Origin: DASQZK01 sp963771005
GTDB taxonomy: Bacteria > Bacteroidota > Bacteroidia > Bacteroidales > GCA-2748055
DNA length: 64,000 bases
Direction of reading: 5' to 3'
Assembly (NCBI GenBank): GCA_963771005.1
Contig: CAVYRO010000002.1
Coordinates: forward strand, 558,001-622,000
Shown in pieces: positions 7,012 to 15,858 of this stretch. The notes under the pieces are model-generated. The model was not told the origin of the DNA. It saw nothing but the letters and a program-made list of their open reading frames with translations, and did no database searches. The translations under genes and the position numbers were made by a program. Every line of letters begins with the position of its first letter. The first letter of the stretch is position 1.

Positions 7012-9600
7012 TCAGCGCCTGCCCTCCCCCGGCAGTTTCCTGGCTTCATAAAATCTTGAGATAACCCGGTTTTTGAGGTCTGAAAGTTCATTCAGAAAAT
7101 CAACATTCTTCTGAAGCAGGATCTTAAGGTTTCCCCAATGTGAATCGAGCTGAACAACGGTCTCTTCACCCGATTTAACTAATTTCTGGTTATAGCCGGA
7201 GATTTCAAGCCGAAGGCAATTTCCCAGGAGGCTGTAATACATATCGTTAAACCATACCAGTTCTTCTGCGGCAGCCTTGCCGTAACGGATCACGAGAATT
7301 TTCCATGCCGAGAGCCAGGGATCATACCCGGTGCTGTTCCACAGGTAATCAGCAGCTGTGGCAAGACGGATGACAGTGAGTTCATCAGGCGAGGCGATAT
7401 TCAATATACATTCGCTGCCGGTGCTATTCCGGATCTCACCGGTCATTTCAACCTCGTAGGGTTGAAAAAGAATGCCCATGGAAGCCTTTCCCGGATACCG
7501 TGAGGGATACCCTCCCATTACCTTATCCTCTTCCCGCGCCGTCAGGGTATTGTCAAAAAGCCTTACCGGAAGTGGATTGTCCATCCGGAATCGTGCAAGG
7601 TCCGCATCATCGATAATTGTAGAGTAGGCGGCAGGCCCCGTCCATAATTCACAATCAAACAGGTCCCTGTATTTTTCGGAAGATTCGTAGTAACAGAACT
7701 CACCCGGGTTCATCTGATTTTTCATCCTGTTATCTGAAAACAGGGGAAACAGATAGGTGCGCATCGAAGTGTCATTCTTTTCACTGTCCTGCATTCCTTC
7801 CCGGTAAGCTTCGCGAAGATCCATAAACCGCATGAAGGGTTTTTCCCGCAGCATCCGCAAAGATTTCCGGGGTGAACCCAGGTCGAGACTTTTCCAAAGA
7901 CTCAACTCCGACAGGATGACCATATCTGTACCGGCATTCCGGAATGAAGATATGGCAGCAACGGTAAGGGATGCGTCTTCCCGGACCGCATCCGTGAAGT
8001 TGTGGGCATCCTGACCCCGAATAACGTTTAATGCGGGAAACCTGACTTCCCGGAAGGATATCCCCGTGCTTATAAAATTGTTCTCTTTTTTCTGCAAGGA
8101 CAGGAGTTTCATCCCGGGCTGGCAAAGATTGTAAACGTTCGACAGGTTAACCTGGTCACCCCTGGCTTCAAGAATGAATTCGTTAATACCCGCTGAGGCA
8201 AGAAAATCCAATTCTTTTGAATTCAAGGCAGGATCGGCAGACTCACCCCATGGAACGATCATTCCCCGCCGGAGGTAATCGGGGTAATCGGTAATATTAT
8301 AATGATGGTAAACCGAATCTTTCATATCGATAAGCCTGCCCAGGGAGGAAACAGCATGATGCAGTCCTTCTTCGTCGGAAAACCCGATGAAAATTAAGTT
8401 TCCAAGAGCATCCACCCTATGGATATAGTAGGCTTGTTTCCGGTTCACGATCTCATCCAACGGAAGCTGCTGCGAAAACTGATTTGACAGATCCGAATTT
8501 CCAAAGCTGAAGATCAGTCTGCCCGATTCGAGAGTTGCCGATGATATTCTCGAGGTAACCGGATTTTCCCTCCTGTTGTACAGCCCCTTTTTTCTCATCT
8601 CATTCACGAATCCGGTTATGGCCTTGCGGTGATCATTGTCCATGCTGGAAGGGATGAGGACCAGGGGTTTCATTTCTTTATTTTCACCATTCCGGATAAG
8701 TTTTATCTCTTCATGGGAATCGTATTTTTGAGGCTTCGGAAGGAGATAGTCTGGTTTTTCGAGGGTAGAATCGAAGAGTGGTTTAACTTTTTCCAGGAAG
8801 GTGAAATTTTCTCCGGTAAACCTGAAATCAACCATATCCAGCCACATTGTTCCTGTACCTTTGAGACCTGCAAAGATCCTCACATACCGGGCATCGTCGG
8901 GGATATTTCCCTCATCAAAAGGGAAGTTGCCCGACCTTGCGATAACGCGGCCCCAACCATATTCGTTAATGTACCTGAAGTTTGCGAAGGGCTGTCCCTT
9001 GAAGCTGTTGTCGATCTCATGGTCATATGCGGGATGGTAAGCGAAATTTGGGATAAGGACTTTGTTGCGGTCATAAAGGTAGAGGATGATATTCACCGCA
9101 TCGAAGTTGTTGGTGCCGAGCCTGCTGAGGCCCGATTCGATATGATTCAGACGGATATCCAGGGATAAACGGTAATTTCCGGGGATTACCTTTATATAGT
9201 CACTGATGATGCCCTCCCCCTGCACATCGGTCTCGTCGGCCCTGTTGCGTTCGATGCGGATGGCATGGGTTCCGCTCGAAGCATCGTCAGTCTCGAAGCT
9301 GGCGGTATTCTGGATATCGGTCCAGTAAACATCCTCCCCTACTTTCTTCCAGCCGGGAAGATTGAAGGAAAGTTTCACCGTATCTGACAGGTAATACCTT
9401 CCGAGCTCAAAGGAAGGGTTCGTTATAAGATTTCCTTTCTCAAATTCCTTTTCACGAACGTTAAGCGGAATACTTTTAGGATCCAGACCGGACCATTGAT
9501 TCTGAAGATTGACATAATGTGTCCTGGAACGGCAGCTACCCGCAATGATCAGAACCAGGATGGATACATACAGACAAAAATTCCGGTTCGGCATATACAA
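7012..9600 (-). CDS. Large lipoprotein with glycosidase-like (GH20/GH84-type) architecture
   Basis: An 862-aa secreted lipoprotein: hydrophobic leader with a lipobox-like IAGSC (Cys about residue 23). Residues about 55-270 look like a carbohydrate-binding beta-sandwich (TNPSFELG, SGTHAIRI, GNYRLSLDI, MWLDMVDFRF). Residues about 300-440 resemble the domain that precedes GH20/GH84 barrels (FIGFSDEEGLHHAVSSL). DYPDYLRRGMIVPWG then marks a barrel start. The C-terminal helical part has DYLWNSTGYDPWLS, like the post-barrel domain of GH84 enzymes. I do not see the adjacent catalytic Asp-Asp pair of GH84 in the barrel, so it may be inactive or a different enzyme. It is monocistronic as far as can be seen. 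Confidence 0.6.
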   Translation of the reverse strand: MYMPNRNFCLYVSILVLIIAGSCRSRTHYVNLQNQWSGLDPKSIPLNVREKEFEKGNLITNPSFELGRYYLSDTVKLSFNLPGWKKVGEDVYWTDIQNTASFETDDASSGTHAIRIERNRADETDVQGEGIISDYIKVIPGNYRLSLDIRLNHIESGLSRLGTNNFDAVNIILYLYDRNKVLIPNFAYHPAYDHEIDNSFKGQPFANFRYINEYGWGRVIARSGNFPFDEGNIPDDARYVRIFAGLKGTGTMWLDMVDFRFTGENFTFLEKVKPLFDSTLEKPDYLLPKPQKYDSHEEIKLIRNGENKEMKPLVLIPSSMDNDHRKAITGFVNEMRKKGLYNRRENPVTSRISSATLESGRLIFSFGNSDLSNQFSQQLPLDEIVNRKQAYYIHRVDALGNLIFIGFSDEEGLHHAVSSLGRLIDMKDSVYHHYNITDYPDYLRRGMIVPWGESADPALNSKELDFLASAGINEFILEARGDQVNLSNVYNLCQPGMKLLSLQKKENNFISTGISFREVRFPALNVIRGQDAHNFTDAVREDASLTVAAISSFRNAGTDMVILSELSLWKSLDLGSPRKSLRMLREKPFMRFMDLREAYREGMQDSEKNDTSMRTYLFPLFSDNRMKNQMNPGEFCYYESSEKYRDLFDCELWTGPAAYSTIIDDADLARFRMDNPLPVRLFDNTLTAREEDKVMGGYPSRYPGKASMGILFQPYEVEMTGEIRNSTGSECILNIASPDELTVIRLATAADYLWNSTGYDPWLSAWKILVIRYGKAAAEELVWFNDMYYSLLGNCLRLEISGYNQKLVKSGEETVVQLDSHWGNLKILLQKNVDFLNELSDLKNRVISRFYEARKLPGEGRR

Positions 9601-9776
9601 AGTTTGATCAGATATCGAGATTTAAAGATATAAAAGATCAGGGAAAAATGAAGGAAATTACCGGGGAATCCTGTTTTTTGATGAAATGTAAAGCGGAATG
9701 ATCTTTGCGGCCCGGCAACCATTGATGAATGACAACGGAAAACTTAAAACACATATTATATTCACAGGCTGCCGGC

Positions 9777-9808
9777 TTTGCTTCTCACTGCAAATTTGTG
9801 TATTTTTA
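9777..9808 (+). promoter_or_regulatory. Bacteroidota-type promoter of ffh
   Basis: TTTG at 9777-9780, a 20-bp spacer, then TATTTTTA at 9801-9808 (one mismatch to TAnnTTTG). It lies 27 bp before the ffh ATG, which would give a short leader of about 20 nt. Confidence 0.55.
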
Positions 9809-9835
9809 CAGCCGTTTTTAAAATGAGACTGAATT

Positions 9836-11170
9836 ATGTTTGAAAATTTATCTGACAGGCTGGAACGTTCCTTTAAGCTGTTGAAGGGCCAGGGGACCAT
9901 CACCGAGATCAATGTAGCGGAAACACTGAAGGATGTCAGGAGAGCATTGCTTGATGCTGATGTAAATTACAAGATAGCAAAGAACTTTACCGACAAGGTC
10001 AAGGATGAGGCGCTGGGACAGAATGTGCTCACCGCCGTCAAACCGTCCCAGATGATGGTGAAGATCGTTCACGATGAACTGGCAGAACTTATGGGAGGTT
10101 CGAGCGAGGAGATCAACATAAAGGGAAATCCGGCTGTCATTCTTATTGCAGGGTTGCAGGGTTCGGGGAAAACTACTTTTGCGGGGAAACTGGCCAGGTA
10201 CCTCAAACAGAAAAAAGGCAGAACTCCTCTTCTTGTTGCCGGTGACGTATACCGGCCGGCAGCCATTGAGCAGCTGAAGATCCTTGGCGAGCAGGTTGAC
10301 GTTCCCGTTTATACAGAAGAAGGAAACCGTGATCCTGTAAAAATTGCGAAATCCGCCATTAAGGATGCCCGGCTGAAGGGTTTCAATGTGGTGATCATCG
10401 ATACGGCCGGCCGCCTTGCCATCGACGAACAGATGATGAAGGAGATCTCGGAGATCAAGAAGGCTGTCGACCCACAGGAAATATTATTCGTTGTCGATTC
10501 GATGACAGGGCAGGATGCCGTAAATACGGCGAAAGAATTCAACGAAAGGCTTGATTTCAATGGTGTTGTACTCACCAAGTTAGACGGTGACACCCGTGGC
10601 GGGGCGGCCCTCTCGATCCGGGCAGTGGTCGACAAACCCATTAAGTTTGTCGGAACCGGTGAGAAACTGGATGCCCTCGATGTCTTTCATCCTTCGAGAA
10701 TGGCCGACAGGATCCTGGGTATGGGTGATATCATTTCCCTGGTGGAACGCGCCCAGGAGCAGTTCGATGCCGACGAGGCCCGGAAACTGCAGAAAAAGAT
10801 CGCAAAAAACCAGTTCAACTTCGACGATTTCCTCTCCCAGATCCAGCAGATAAAAAAGATGGGTAACATTAAAGAACTGGCCGGTATGATCCCGGGCATG
10901 GGAAAGGCCATAAAAGACCTGGATATCGACGATGATGCCTTTAAGGGCGTGGAGGCGATTATCAGGGCTATGACACCCGAAGAGCGCGGGAACCCGGTCA
11001 TCCTCAACGGCAGCAGGAGGAAAAGGATCGCCAATGGCAGCGGAACCAACATACAGGAGGTGAACCGGCTCATCAAGCAATTCGATGATACGCGCAAGAT
11101 GATGAAGATGATGAGCGGCGGCAAGAACCTGGCGAGGATGATGGGGAATAATCCAATGATGAGGAAATAG
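9836..11170 (+). CDS. ffh: Signal recognition particle GTPase Ffh
   Basis: A 444-aa SRP54 protein that binds signal peptides and 4.5S RNA and delivers ribosomes to the membrane with FtsY. The N domain occupies residues 1-95. The G domain has G1 GLQGSGKT (106-113), DTAGRL (G3), TKLDGDTRGG (G4) and the family insertion box. The methionine-rich M domain fills the C-terminal third (MGNIKELAGMIPGMG, DDTRKMMKMM). The length is normal. A promoter lies just upstream. The 154-bp gap to folD contains one copy of the dispersed CGGAT repeat family. Confidence 0.97.
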   Translation: MFENLSDRLERSFKLLKGQGTITEINVAETLKDVRRALLDADVNYKIAKNFTDKVKDEALGQNVLTAVKPSQMMVKIVHDELAELMGGSSEEINIKGNPAVILIAGLQGSGKTTFAGKLARYLKQKKGRTPLLVAGDVYRPAAIEQLKILGEQVDVPVYTEEGNRDPVKIAKSAIKDARLKGFNVVIIDTAGRLAIDEQMMKEISEIKKAVDPQEILFVVDSMTGQDAVNTAKEFNERLDFNGVVLTKLDGDTRGGAALSIRAVVDKPIKFVGTGEKLDALDVFHPSRMADRILGMGDIISLVERAQEQFDADEARKLQKKIAKNQFNFDDFLSQIQQIKKMGNIKELAGMIPGMGKAIKDLDIDDDAFKGVEAIIRAMTPEERGNPVILNGSRRKRIANGSGTNIQEVNRLIKQFDDTRKMMKMMSGGKNLARMMGNNPMMRK

Positions 11171-11194
11171 AAGAGGGAACATTGATTTGACGGA

Positions 11195-11240
11195 TTTCGT
11201 TGGCTATCGGAACGGATTTTCGCGGATTTTCTTTTTTCGT
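11195..11240. repeat. Dispersed intergenic CGGAT/CCGATAGCCA repeat, copy 1
   Basis: The gap after ffh holds a degenerate copy of a short element built from ACGGATT words around GGCTATCGGAACGGATTT. The same wording recurs near 22250, 35190, 44300 and 55100, always between genes. Confidence 0.6.
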
Positions 11241-11324
11241 ACAGTAAAATTCTATCGCAGGAAGGTTTCCCGAAACCGCCGAGGGGTTAATATTAAATAA
11301 TACTTCATCAAACTCTGGAAATAC

Positions 11325-12206
11325 ATGATTCTAATCGAGGGTAAAAAAATTGCGGACGAAATTAAACTTGAAATTGCGGCCGAAGTAAATGATCTGGTCG
11401 CCAACGGCCACCGGAGGCCACATCTCGCAGCAGTCCTGGTCGGGCATGACGGAGGAAGTGAGACCTACGTAGGGCACAAGGTCAAAGCCTGTGAGCAGGT
11501 GGGATTCCGGTCCACACTGGTAAGGTACGAAGATGATGTGACTGAGCCTGAACTTCTCGGAAAAGTCATCGAGCTGAACAACGATCCGGAGATCGATGGC
11601 TTTATCGTTCAGCTGCCGTTGCCGGCTCATATTTCCGAAAACAAAGTGATCGAAACCCTATCACCGGCAAAAGATGTGGACGGATTTCACCCTATAAATT
11701 TAGGCCGGCTTGTGATAGGCCTTCCGGCTTATATTTCGGCTACGCCTATGGGCATAATGGAGCTCATCAAACGATATAATATTGAAACATCCGGTAAACA
11801 CTGCGTAGTGGTGGGCAGGAGCAATATCGTCGGCAAACCCGTCAGCATCCTGCTTAGCCGGAAGGCAAGTCCCGGCGATTGCACCGTCACGGTCTGCCAC
11901 AGCCGGACAAGGGATCTTCCTTCGGTGACACGGCTGGGGGATATTCTTATCGCCGCCATGGGAAAACCAGGATTTATCACGGGTGATATGGTCAAAGAGG
12001 GGGCTGTGGTCATCGATGTGGGCACTACCCGCGTTAAATCCGACCTCACCAAATCCGGGTTTAAACTGAAAGGGGATGTGAATTTTGAAGAGGTCTCGCC
12101 GAAAACTTCCTATATCACTCCTGTCCCGGGAGGTGTAGGGCCCATGACCATAGTTTCTCTCCTGAAGAATACGCTGCTGGCTGCCAAAAAGGAAGTTTAC
12201 CCCTGA
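11325..12206 (+). CDS. folD: Methylene-THF dehydrogenase / methenyl-THF cyclohydrolase FolD
   Basis: A 293-aa bifunctional FolD that interconverts 5,10-methylene-THF and 10-formyl-THF. ETYVGHKVKACEQVG holds the catalytic Tyr and Lys, followed by DGFIVQLPLP, KDVDGFHPINLGRL, the NADP loop VVGRSNIVGKPVS, and the C-terminal signature PVPGGVGPMT. The usual PCTP segment reads SATPMG, so the common Cys is absent. Its TGA ends at 12206 and the argS stop begins at 12207 on the other strand, so the two genes abut tail to tail with no room for a terminator. Confidence 0.96.
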   Translation: MILIEGKKIADEIKLEIAAEVNDLVANGHRRPHLAAVLVGHDGGSETYVGHKVKACEQVGFRSTLVRYEDDVTEPELLGKVIELNNDPEIDGFIVQLPLPAHISENKVIETLSPAKDVDGFHPINLGRLVIGLPAYISATPMGIMELIKRYNIETSGKHCVVVGRSNIVGKPVSILLSRKASPGDCTVTVCHSRTRDLPSVTRLGDILIAAMGKPGFITGDMVKEGAVVIDVGTTRVKSDLTKSGFKLKGDVNFEEVSPKTSYITPVPGGVGPMTIVSLLKNTLLAAKKEVYP

Positions 12207-13991
12207 TCACATTCTTTCCGGAACCTCTATTCCCAGCAGATACATCCCGTTTTTAATGATCTCACCCACCAGGTAAGACAACATGAGCCGTAGGTCCTTT
12301 GCCTCTTCCGACCCGGCATTGAGAATGGAATAATCATGATAGAACTGGTTGAACTCCTTCGCGGTATCGTAAAGATAATTCGCGATAAGCGAGGGATTGA
12401 ATTCGTCGGCGGCAGCCTTAATAACCGAGGGAAAATCATAAACAGTCCTGATGAGGGAGAGCTCTTTCGCATTGAGATGAGCAGCACCGGGCAGGGATGA
12501 TGGAATAACCGCGGCTTTCCTCAATACAGACTGGATCCTCGCGTAGCTGTACTGGATGAAGGGGCCGGTATTTCCGTTGAAGTCGATCGATTCGCGGGGA
12601 TTGAAGGTCATATTTTTTTTCGGATCCACCTTGAGAATGAAATATTTCAGGGCACCCAGTCCGATCTGCTGATAGATCTTTTCCTTGTCTTCATCGGGAA
12701 TGGCTCCCAGTTTCCCAAGTTCATCCGACATCTCCCGGGCTGTTCTGAACATCTCGTCGATAAGATCATCGGCATCAACTACCTTTCCTTCCCTTGATTT
12801 CATTTTCCCTTCAGGCAGTTCGACCATGCCGTATGAGAGATGGTAGATCTTTTCGGCCCAGTCGAACCCCAGTTTGGCCAGGATGAGGGAAAGGACCTGG
12901 AAATGGTAATTCTGTTCATTACCGACAACATAGATATGGCGACTGAGATTATAGTCTTCAAAACGCTGACTTGCAGTGCCGAGATCCTGGGTCATATATA
13001 CCGAGGTACCGTCGGAGCGTAGAAGAAGTTTTTCATCGAGGCCATCGGGGGTGAGATCGGCCCATACTGAGCCATCATCCTTCCGGTAAAGGCGTTCTTC
13101 TTTCAGCCCCCTCATCACCAGTTCCCTGCCGAGTTTATAAGTTTCGGATTCATAATAGATCCTGTCAAAATCAACGCCGAGGCGCTTATACGTCTCCCCG
13201 AATCCTACGTAGACCCAGGAGTTCATCATTTGCCATAGATTCCGCACGCCTTCATCGCCCGACTCCCACATCCTCAGCATCTCACGAGCTTCAATTAGTA
13301 TGGGGGCCTGGTTTTCGGCCTCTTCCCTGCTGTGTCCCCCGGCCATCAGTTCTTCAACCTGGCTTTTGTATTCCCTGTCAAATCGTACGTAATAATCGCC
13401 AACGAGATGATCTCCCTTCTTTCCGGATGTTCCCGGAGTTTCTCCGTTCCCGTATTTAAGCCAGGCAAGCATGGATTTGCAGATGTGGATCCCCCGGTCG
13501 TTTACCAGGTTAACCTTAATCACATTATTCCCTGTGGCTTCAAGAATACGTGAAATGGACAACCCCAGGAGATTGTTCCGGATATGGCCCAGGTGAAGAG
13601 GTTTGTTGGTATTGGGAGAAGAATATTCCACCATTACGGAAGGAATGGTTTCATCCTTTTCCACCCATCCGAAATTTCCGGATCCTGAAGCGAAATCCAG
13701 GAATTCAAGCCAATAACTTTCACTGACGGTAAGATTCAGAAAGCCTTTGATGACATTGAACCCTGTGATCTCGGGCAGGTTGTCGGTGAGATAATTCCCG
13801 ATTTCTCCGGCCGTTTCGGCCGGAGACTTGCCTGAAAAGGATGTCAGGGGAAAAGCCACCACAGTCAGATCACCTGTAAATTCACGCCGTGTTTTCTGGA
13901 GCTGGATCTTTGCAGCGGGGACGGATTTACCGTAAAGTTGTTCCATGCCTTCCTGCACAGCTTTGATCAATATCATCTCCAGTGTATTCAT
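12207..13991 (-). CDS. argS: Arginyl-tRNA synthetase
   Basis: A class I aminoacyl-tRNA synthetase of 594 aa, charging tRNA-Arg. The N-terminal additional domain is followed by the HIGH-type motif (NKPLHLGHIRN), the KMSKS equivalent EGKMKSREGK, and the C-terminal DALR anticodon-binding helices. An upstream ATG at 14057 would add 22 hydrophobic residues that are not family-like. The ATG at 13991 (MNTLEMILIKAVQ) fits ArgS proteins, so I choose it. A strong hairpin with a T-tract on this strand ends about 65 nt before the start and may attenuate read-through. Confidence 0.95.
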   Translation of the reverse strand: MNTLEMILIKAVQEGMEQLYGKSVPAAKIQLQKTRREFTGDLTVVAFPLTSFSGKSPAETAGEIGNYLTDNLPEITGFNVIKGFLNLTVSESYWLEFLDFASGSGNFGWVEKDETIPSVMVEYSSPNTNKPLHLGHIRNNLLGLSISRILEATGNNVIKVNLVNDRGIHICKSMLAWLKYGNGETPGTSGKKGDHLVGDYYVRFDREYKSQVEELMAGGHSREEAENQAPILIEAREMLRMWESGDEGVRNLWQMMNSWVYVGFGETYKRLGVDFDRIYYESETYKLGRELVMRGLKEERLYRKDDGSVWADLTPDGLDEKLLLRSDGTSVYMTQDLGTASQRFEDYNLSRHIYVVGNEQNYHFQVLSLILAKLGFDWAEKIYHLSYGMVELPEGKMKSREGKVVDADDLIDEMFRTAREMSDELGKLGAIPDEDKEKIYQQIGLGALKYFILKVDPKKNMTFNPRESIDFNGNTGPFIQYSYARIQSVLRKAAVIPSSLPGAAHLNAKELSLIRTVYDFPSVIKAAADEFNPSLIANYLYDTAKEFNQFYHDYSILNAGSEEAKDLRLMLSYLVGEIIKNGMYLLGIEVPERM

Positions 13992-14055
13992 GCGTCGGCT
14001 TTCGTTAATTAAGGTTGCAAAGATAAGGATCGGGATTGAAAACAAGGACAGGGAC

Positions 14056-14089
14056 AAAAAAAAAGTGTCACCTTTGCAGATGACACTTT
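14056..14089 (-). terminator. Strong intrinsic terminator upstream of argS
   Basis: Read on the minus strand, AAAGTGTCA (14089-14081) pairs perfectly with TGACACTTT (14070-14062) around a 10-nt loop, and a run of T follows to 14056. It would stop transcription arriving from about 14.2 kb, just before argS. Confidence 0.8.
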
Positions 14090-14194
14090 AAAACTAACTA
14101 ACCCTAAAACTATCTATGAAAAGAAAACTACTAAAACTAACTAAAACTACTTCTGACTAACTGACTCTGTTTTTTATTTTGACGTCTGTAAACT
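14056..14194 (-). ncRNA. Candidate small RNA or argS leader
   Basis: The stretch 13992-14502 has no protein gene. On the minus strand a promoter-like TAGAATTTG (14209-14201) could start an RNA near 14194 that ends at the terminator at 14056, about 138 nt. Its body is a low-complexity run of AGTTTTAGTTAG-type words without stop-to-stop coding. Read the other way, the same bases give a 14-codon ORF at 14116 (MKRKLLKLTKTTSD), which I think is chance. It could be a free small RNA or an attenuated argS leader. The rest of the gap, 14210-14475, shows nothing I can name. Confidence 0.35.
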
Positions 14195-14475
14195 TAATTT
14201 CAAATTCTATGCCACGATTCCGGCTGCAATGTTAAAGTTAATTATTCTTACGTAAGCCCTTCCGGATTGTTTTAAAATCTTCCATATTTTAAAAATATCT
14301 CTACCGAAGATATTGACAATCATTGACAACCGTTCTTTTTTCCGGTTTTGATTTTCTAATCCGTGATTAAAAGAACATTTTATAAATCCGATTCCGTGAA
14401 GCTTAAGATTCCGGCCGCACCGTACATCTTTTTATTTTCGTCTCATGAAATTCATCAATAAGACGTCATAGTTCA

Positions 14476-14483
14476 TATATTTG
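14476..14483 (+). promoter_or_regulatory. Candidate -7 box for the glycosyltransferase gene
   Basis: TATATTTG matches TAnnTTTG; no clear -33 TTTG. It lies 20-47 bp before the two candidate TTG starts. Confidence 0.35.
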
Positions 14484-14502
14484 TTATGTGTATTAATATA
14501 GT

Positions 14503-15642
14503 TTGACCTATTTTAACGTTTATTCACATTTGACCGGGAAATATCTTCATATTGTTGCATTCAACGTACCTTACCCGCCTGATTATGGAGGGATCATCGA
14601 CATTTTCCATAAGATCAGGAGCCTGAAGAATGCCGGGGTCAGTGTCATCCTCCATGCTTTTCTGTATGAACGCCCGCCTGCGGCAGAGCTTGAGACATAT
14701 TGCGGGAAGGTATACTATTATCAACGTAAAACCGGCTGGCGGTCACAACTCAGTGCCCGGCCGTACATTATTAATTCCAGGCGTTCCCAGCAGTTGCTCG
14801 AAAGGCTTGCAGCAGATCCCTGGCCTATACTCTTCGAAGGATTGCATACCGCTTTTTACCTCGATCATCCGCAGCTAAACGAGAAATTGCGGCTCGTTAG
14901 GGCGCATAACATCGAACACAGGTATTACCTGCAACAGGCAAGGTCGGTGAAGAAACTTAAGGATAAAATATTTTTTCTTGCAGAATCACAGCGGTTGAAA
15001 CATGCGGAAAATATTCTGCACCATGCCGACGGAATTGCAGCGATTTCCCCTTCAGACATGGAATACTTCCAGGGGAAATATAGCAACACCTTTCTGTTGA
15101 ATCCTTTCCACTCAAATGATAAGGTGGATATTGAGCCCGGCAGTGGAGACTACCTGCTTTATCACGGGAATCTATCGGTGAGTGAAAATGTGGAATCAGC
15201 TCTTTTTCTTATCGGCAAGGTCTTCAGCAAGATCGATTTCCCGGTGGTGATCGCCGGGAAGAATCCGGCTGTGTCTATTATCGATGCCATAAAAGCGTTT
15301 CCAAACATACGGCTCGTTTCATCACCTTCACGTGACGAGATGAATGACCTGATCCGGCATGCCCATGCCAATATCCTGGTTACCTTCCAGGATACAGGCA
15401 TAAAGTTGAAACTCATAGAATCCCTCTTCGCCGGCAGGCATTGCATTGTGAACCAAACCATGGTCAGAAATACAGGATTGGATGAACTTTGCGAAACAGG
15501 AAATACCCCGGCTGAAATTATCATCCGGATCAGGCAGGTCCTGAATACCGCTTTTGATGAAGAAAGGATATGGAAGAGAACTCAGGGACTGAAGGAATAC
15601 GACAATGCTCTGAATGCCGTAAAACTTTCACTGAGATTGTAA
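14503..15642 (+). CDS. GT-B type glycosyltransferase (family 4-like), TTG start
   Basis: A 379-aa protein with a Rossmann-like GT-B layout. The N-terminus HIVAFNVPYPPDYGGIIDIFHKI resembles the glycine-rich acceptor domain of family 4 enzymes. The C-terminal half has a donor-site pattern (YHGNLSVSENVESA, then KLIESLFAGRHCIV in the usual EAxAxG place). No ATG fits: the frame offers TTG at 14503 and TTG at 14530. The second leaves MTGKYLHIVAFNV and is equally plausible. The sugar and acceptor are unknown. It converges on the corrinoid operon, ending 3 nt from that operon's last stop. Confidence 0.75.
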   Translation: MTYFNVYSHLTGKYLHIVAFNVPYPPDYGGIIDIFHKIRSLKNAGVSVILHAFLYERPPAAELETYCGKVYYYQRKTGWRSQLSARPYIINSRRSQQLLERLAADPWPILFEGLHTAFYLDHPQLNEKLRLVRAHNIEHRYYLQQARSVKKLKDKIFFLAESQRLKHAENILHHADGIAAISPSDMEYFQGKYSNTFLLNPFHSNDKVDIEPGSGDYLLYHGNLSVSENVESALFLIGKVFSKIDFPVVIAGKNPAVSIIDAIKAFPNIRLVSSPSRDEMNDLIRHAHANILVTFQDTGIKLKLIESLFAGRHCIVNQTMVRNTGLDELCETGNTPAEIIIRIRQVLNTAFDEERIWKRTQGLKEYDNALNAVKLSLRL

Positions 15643-15645
15643 ATT

Positions 15646-15858
15646 TCAGTCGTGATCGTCTCCCCTGTCCCTCAACAGGATGGCAAAAATAAACACAATT
15701 ACGGCAGCAGCGGCCAGGATGACAAGCATGGACTGGAACAGGCGTACGAGAAGGTCCTGCATGTCGATGATGTTCCATATGCCCAGGATGGCGACGATGC
15801 AAAAGACAAGCACCAGTCCCGTAAGGATATAGGCAGTGATCTTTTTAACCGGGTTCAT
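15646..15858 (-). CDS. Small two-helix membrane protein, last gene of corrinoid operon
   Basis: A 70-aa protein with two transmembrane segments (ITAYILTGLVLVFCIVAIL, about residues 7-26, and MLVILAAAAVIVFIFAILL, about 44-62) and a charged tail RDRGDDHD. Its ATG overlaps the 3' end of btuD by 14 nt, which argues for a real, co-translated gene rather than a chance frame. No family recognised. It might be an accessory of the BtuCD importer, but that is only positional inference. Confidence 0.6.
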   Translation of the reverse strand: MNPVKKITAYILTGLVLVFCIVAILGIWNIIDMQDLLVRLFQSMLVILAAAAVIVFIFAILLRDRGDDHD

